64,000 nucleotides of DNA from Sporomusa ovata DSM 2662. GTDB lineage: Bacteria; Bacillota; Negativicutes; Sporomusales; Sporomusaceae. The stretch lies in assembly GCF_000445445.1 (NCBI RefSeq), contig NZ_ASXP01000004.1:744001-808000 (forward strand), in the 5' to 3' direction. The position numbers and the translations under genes are program-made. Of this stretch, positions 60,534 through 64,000 are shown one piece after another (position 1 is the stretch's first letter; each line of letters starts with the position of its first letter). Under the pieces are notes generated by a model. It saw nothing but the letters and a program-made list of their open reading frames with translations, searched no databases and had not been told where the DNA came from.

Positions 60534-63500
60534 TTATTTTTCCGCTGCAGGTGCAGCAGGCTCACTGCCTGGCGCCGAATTCACCGAGCCGGTTTGTTGT
60601 TCGACCGTGATCTGGCTGGCATCAACGGCAGCAAGGGCCACGCCGGTGCCGTTGACGGTCAGGAACGGGAGGTTCGAGGTGATAAGACTTGGCACCTTGG
60701 TGGTCGCAGCTCCCAGCCCCCGCCCTTGGGCATTGTAACGGTAGGCCTCAGTAATCGCCGCCGAGCGTCTTTCCTGGGATGGCGTCAGTGGCCGGAGGGC
60801 TGACGTGAGTGCCGAATAGACAAAGCCATTGCCGGTAGCCGGGACTGCTTCGCCATAGGTTGTTCCCCACTGCGTAAAGCCGCCGGTCAGCCCGCCTCGG
60901 CCATCATATACTTGATCCACGCCAGGTAAATACTGTTTGAAATAGTCAGACCAGACACTGTAATATTCTTTGAGCAATTCTGAGTAGGTTGGCTGTTTAT
61001 AGAATAGCCTGGAGGACCGATCAAGTAGCTGGTCAGGAGCATAAACCAGCCAGCGCCCGCTGCCGGGTTTAAGTACCTCAGTTCCGCCGTTATTGAGAAA
61101 GCCTTTGTTGGCGACTAGGGTAACATTGCCGCCGGCGGAAAATTGCCCACCTTTACTGATAAGCAAATTGCGGTCGGTGATGTAGGTAATGTCGCCACCG
61201 GCGGTGATATGCGTACGTATCTCATCAACATCAGATAGTGCAATCCGAGGAAAACCAGATAGATCATCTGGATATTCAAAATAGGCATACTCACCAGCGG
61301 GATTAATAATGGTAATTGATCCGGTTGCCGTCAGGCTGTTGATGCTAGGGGGGGAATTGCCTTTATTGTTGGTGCTGGACTCTGGGGTACACATGAAGTT
61401 AAAGGCTTGGAAGTCGCCGTTTACCAATAGGTCCCCGTTGGGACACGAAAAGATACTGTCGTCAGCTGTCTGCACCATTGGAATGCCGCTAACAGGGAAA
61501 CTGCCGCCATTAACGATCAGCGTATTTTGGATCAGATTGCCATTTACTACGCCATTGCTGCCATAACGGTAGAGAGCGTTGGCCTTGTAATTGCTGTCGC
61601 CGCTTACATACGTCAGCAACAGAGCGTTCTCCGGCACCGTTAGCGATGATGGCACAGTCATATAATAGAAGCCGTTGGCCGCGATAGTAGTAAGCTTCAA
61701 TGTAGTAACCAAATCCTGCGCTTCATGAAACCATTGACCGGTATTGTATATATCAATCGCGACGGTTTTGCCGCTTCCTCCTCCCTGCACTTTCCCGGTT
61801 ATAAACTTTGGCGTACCGTCGAACTGCCAGGTAAGGTAGGGAAAGGACGTGCCGTTGACAATATTCCAGGTATTGGTCAGATCCCAGCCGTCATAGGTAC
61901 TGCGCTGCATCATTTCGGCAATCGTCAGTCCTTTGACGCTGTCCGCCGAGCCGGAGCCGACCCCCTTAGGCTGTCCGGCAATTTCCGTATTCCAATAGCC
62001 GTTGTTAATCTTACCGGTACTGCCATTCAGACCGACCAGCGCGCCAACGGTGCTGTTAGAGCCGGTGGCGGTTAGCGGGGTGATCGTGTAGGAGTAGCTA
62101 ATATCGCCGTTGTTTTCGCCCACCAGGCCGCCGACGACGTTGTTGCTGCCGGCGGCAGTCAGCATAAAGGTACTATTATAGGAGTTGCTGATGCTGCTGC
62201 CCTGTGCGTTCAAGCCCACCAGGCCGCCGACCCGGTTGCCGTCGCCGGCGGCGGTTATCAGGGCGGCATTATAGCAGCCAGTGATGGTGCTGTAGTTTTT
62301 CCCAGCCAGGCCGCCTGCCCAGTTATCGGCGGCGTTGACTGTTGTTGCCACTGTGCCGGCATTGTAAGAGTTTATTAGGCTGCCGCCCTGAAGGTTTTCA
62401 CCTGCCAGACCACCGATGGCGTTATCGGCGGCATCGCTGGTTATCGCGCCGGTGTTGTAGGACTTTATAATACTGCCATAGTTTTTGCCTGCCAAACCAC
62501 CGATTGCGCTATTGGCGACAGTAGTGGTTATCGCGCCGGTATTGTAGGAATCACCCTTGATAGTGCCGTAGTTTTCCCCCACCAAACCGCCGATTATATT
62601 GCCGGTGAGATTGTTGGTCAACGCGCCGGTATTGTAGGAACCGGTTATGGTCTTTTTGTTTTTTCCCACCAAACCACCGAGAATATTGTTTTGCTGATCG
62701 GCGCTTACCACGCCTTTATTGTAGGAAGCGGTAATAGTGCCGTCGTTTTCACCGACCAGGCCGCCGACTGTCGTTTCGGCGGCGTTGCTGGTCACTGTGC
62801 CGGCATTAGTGCCGTTTATCCAGTCGACATTCGCATTATAGGAACTCATGATATCACCGGTATTGATCCCCACTAGGCCGCCGACTGTGCTGCCGGCGGC
62901 ATTGACGTTTACACTGCCGCCATTGTAGGAATTGGTAATGGTGCCGTCATTTTCGCCGGCAAGGCCGCCGACTATGTCCTTGTCGGCATTGCCATTCACC
63001 GTACCGCCAGTGGTGCCATCAAACATACCGGCAGCGGCATTGTAGGAGCCGGTAATGCTGCCGGTATTGCTCCCCGCCAGACCGCCGACTTTGCTGCCGG
63101 CGCCCCCGGCAACGGTTTCCACTGTGCCTTTGTTGTAGCTGTTGGCAATACTGCCGGCGTTGGTCCCCGCCAGGCCGCCGACTTTGCCTGTGCCGCTAAC
63201 CATACCGGCGTTATAGCTATTTATCATAATCCCGTTATTCAGGCCCGCAAGGCCGCCGATATTGCCCGTGCCGTTAACCGTACCGCCGTTGTAGCTATTT
63301 ACTATATTGCCGTTATTCAGGCCCACCAGGCCGCCGACAGTGGTAACACCGCTGACAGTGCCGGTAATGTAAACATTAGATATGCTGCCGCCATCGTTAT
63401 AGCCTGTCAGGCTGCCGACATACGTGTTATTAGCCCCACCGGTGATAGTTACATCACAAAGGCCGATACTGCTGATAGTCGCATTCTTAACATAGCCGAA

Positions 63501-64000
63501 CAGACCGACTGCCGCTGCGGTCGGGTCGTTAATCATAAGTCCGTTGATGGTGTACCCGGCACCGTTTAAAGTACCGGTAAAGGGAGTGTCGCTGCTGCCG
63601 ATGGACGCAAAGCCAGTGGTTGTATTCCACATGCCGGACGCCCTGGTAAGCTCGCTCAGGCCGATATTGCTGCCAAGGCTGTAATCGGCACTTAAGTTCG
63701 CAGCCATTAACTGCAGTTGGTGGGCGTTGGTGATGGCGGAAACGTTTTCCGACCGCAGGAAGGGGCGAGTATGACCGTCAATCATGAACCATGCTTTAGT
63801 AAAGTCAAAACCATGTTCTGCCAGGTATGCTTTGTCCATCATCTGGGCTGTTGTCAAACCAGTAACACCGGAATTGCTGCCGCTGCCTACGCCTTCGGCC
63901 TGGTCAGAGGTTTCTTTATCCCAGTAGGAATCAGTGACTTTGCTGTCACTGCCGCTATAGCCGATAAAGCCGCCGACCGAACTGCCGGCATCGCCGGTAA
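60534..64000 (-). CDS. Large GLUG-repeat exoprotein (partial)
   Basis: The frame is open from 60534 to the right window edge and lacks its start and N-terminus. Upstream of the first internal start codon at 63857 it still reads SYWDKETSDQ and GVTGLTTAQM. Sixteen GLUG-type repeats of 26-40 residues follow (GGLVGENDGTITNSYNGG pattern). Then come a domain with LTWQFDGTPKFITGKVQG, parallel-beta-helix-like segments (ITAGGDITYITDRNLLISKG, GNVTLVANKGFLNNGG) and a C-terminal region with VYAPDQLL. Such proteins are filamentous-haemagglutinin-like adhesins secreted by two-partner secretion or similar. N-terminal export domain would be outside the window. Confidence 0.88.
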   Translation of the reverse strand, partial: TGDAGSSVGGFIGYSGSDSKVTDSYWDKETSDQAEGVGSGSNSGVTGLTTAQMMDKAYLAEHGFDFTKAWFMIDGHTRPFLRSENVSAITNAHQLQLMAANLSADYSLGSNIGLSELTRASGMWNTTTGFASIGSSDTPFTGTLNGAGYTINGLMINDPTAAAVGLFGYVKNATISSIGLCDVTITGGANNTYVGSLTGYNDGGSISNVYITGTVSGVTTVGGLVGLNNGNIVNSYNGGTVNGTGNIGGLAGLNNGIMINSYNAGMVSGTGKVGGLAGTNAGSIANSYNKGTVETVAGGAGSKVGGLAGSNTGSITGSYNAAAGMFDGTTGGTVNGNADKDIVGGLAGENDGTITNSYNGGSVNVNAAGSTVGGLVGINTGDIMSSYNANVDWINGTNAGTVTSNAAETTVGGLVGENDGTITASYNKGVVSADQQNNILGGLVGKNKKTITGSYNTGALTNNLTGNIIGGLVGENYGTIKGDSYNTGAITTTVANSAIGGLAGKNYGSIIKSYNTGAITSDAADNAIGGLAGENLQGGSLINSYNAGTVATTVNAADNWAGGLAGKNYSTITGCYNAALITAAGDGNRVGGLVGLNAQGSSISNSYNSTFMLTAAGSNNVVGGLVGENNGDISYSYTITPLTATGSNSTVGALVGLNGSTGKINNGYWNTEIAGQPKGVGSGSADSVKGLTIAEMMQRSTYDGWDLTNTWNIVNGTSFPYLTWQFDGTPKFITGKVQGGGSGKTVAIDIYNTGQWFHEAQDLVTTLKLTTIAANGFYYMTVPSSLTVPENALLLTYVSGDSNYKANALYRYGSNGVVNGNLIQNTLIVNGGSFPVSGIPMVQTADDSIFSCPNGDLLVNGDFQAFNFMCTPESSTNNKGNSPPSINSLTATGSITIINPAGEYAYFEYPDDLSGFPRIALSDVDEIRTHITAGGDITYITDRNLLISKGGQFSAGGNVTLVANKGFLNNGGTEVLKPGSGRWLVYAPDQLLDRSSRLFYKQPTYSELLKEYYSVWSDYFKQYLPGVDQVYDGRGGLTGGFTQWGTTYGEAVPATGNGFVYSALTSALRPLTPSQERRSAAITEAYRYNAQGRGLGAATTKVPSLITSNLPFLTVNGTGVALAAVDASQITVEQQTGSVNSAPGSEPAAPAAEK

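Overview
The window looks like chromosome from a diderm, endospore-forming Firmicute (Negativicutes, most likely Sporomusaceae). Firmicute and sporulation markers (spoVS, rny, a SpoIIIE/FtsK translocase, a Gram-positive LexA box in front of recA) occur alongside outer-membrane genes (an OmpH/Skp-like chaperone, a TonB-dependent receptor, a secretin, type I secretion). Species cannot be assigned from sequence alone.

Layout. 1-8.3 kb is an accessory region: a DUF4143 AAA ATPase cut by the window edge, a SAM methyltransferase behind a leader-peptide attenuator, a frameshifted CBO0543-type membrane gene beside an array of degenerate ~42-bp repeats, an HD hydrolase, an amidohydrolase, a small antitoxin with a truncated Doc toxin, and a ZTP-riboswitch-controlled AICAR formyltransferase. 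8.3-37.1 kb is a conserved housekeeping block, almost all on the minus strand: hfq, miaA, an RsmJ-like gene, mutL, mutS, miaB, a split TauE/SafE permease, a P-loop/Asp23-like protein, a PHP phosphoesterase, pepA, spoVS, rny, recX, recA, a DEAD-box helicase, cinA, rimO, a solute-binding protein, a YgiQ-type radical SAM enzyme, rodZ, mnmH and ftsK. 37.3-37.9 kb holds five tRNA genes (Leu, Cys, Gly, Phe, Asp) with palindromic spacers. 38-42 kb carries a CheY-like regulator with an unknown partner, a NitT/TauT-type ABC importer and tRNA-Trp.

42.6-64 kb is a surface and secretion island. A plus-strand set encodes a short stand-alone secretin, an unknown secreted HEHD-motif protein and a PAP2 phosphatase. 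A minus-strand type I secretion operon has two paralogous HlyB-type ABC exporters, each with a degenerate C39 domain, flanking one HlyD-type adaptor. A duplicated plus-strand cluster follows in the order A1-B1-B2-A2: A proteins are Sec-secreted with a C-terminal FnIII-like domain, and B proteins are ~364-residue RTX beta-roll proteins without a Sec signal. An OmpH chaperone, a TonB-dependent receptor and a very large GLUG-repeat exoprotein (cut by the window end) complete it. The secretin set and the A/B cluster start from nearly identical promoters (TTGACA, 18-nt spacer, TAAAAT followed by GTA). This suggests one co-regulated cell-surface system, with the type I exporters moving the RTX proteins and the A proteins leaving through another route. 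That combination is the best candidate for an undescribed system here.
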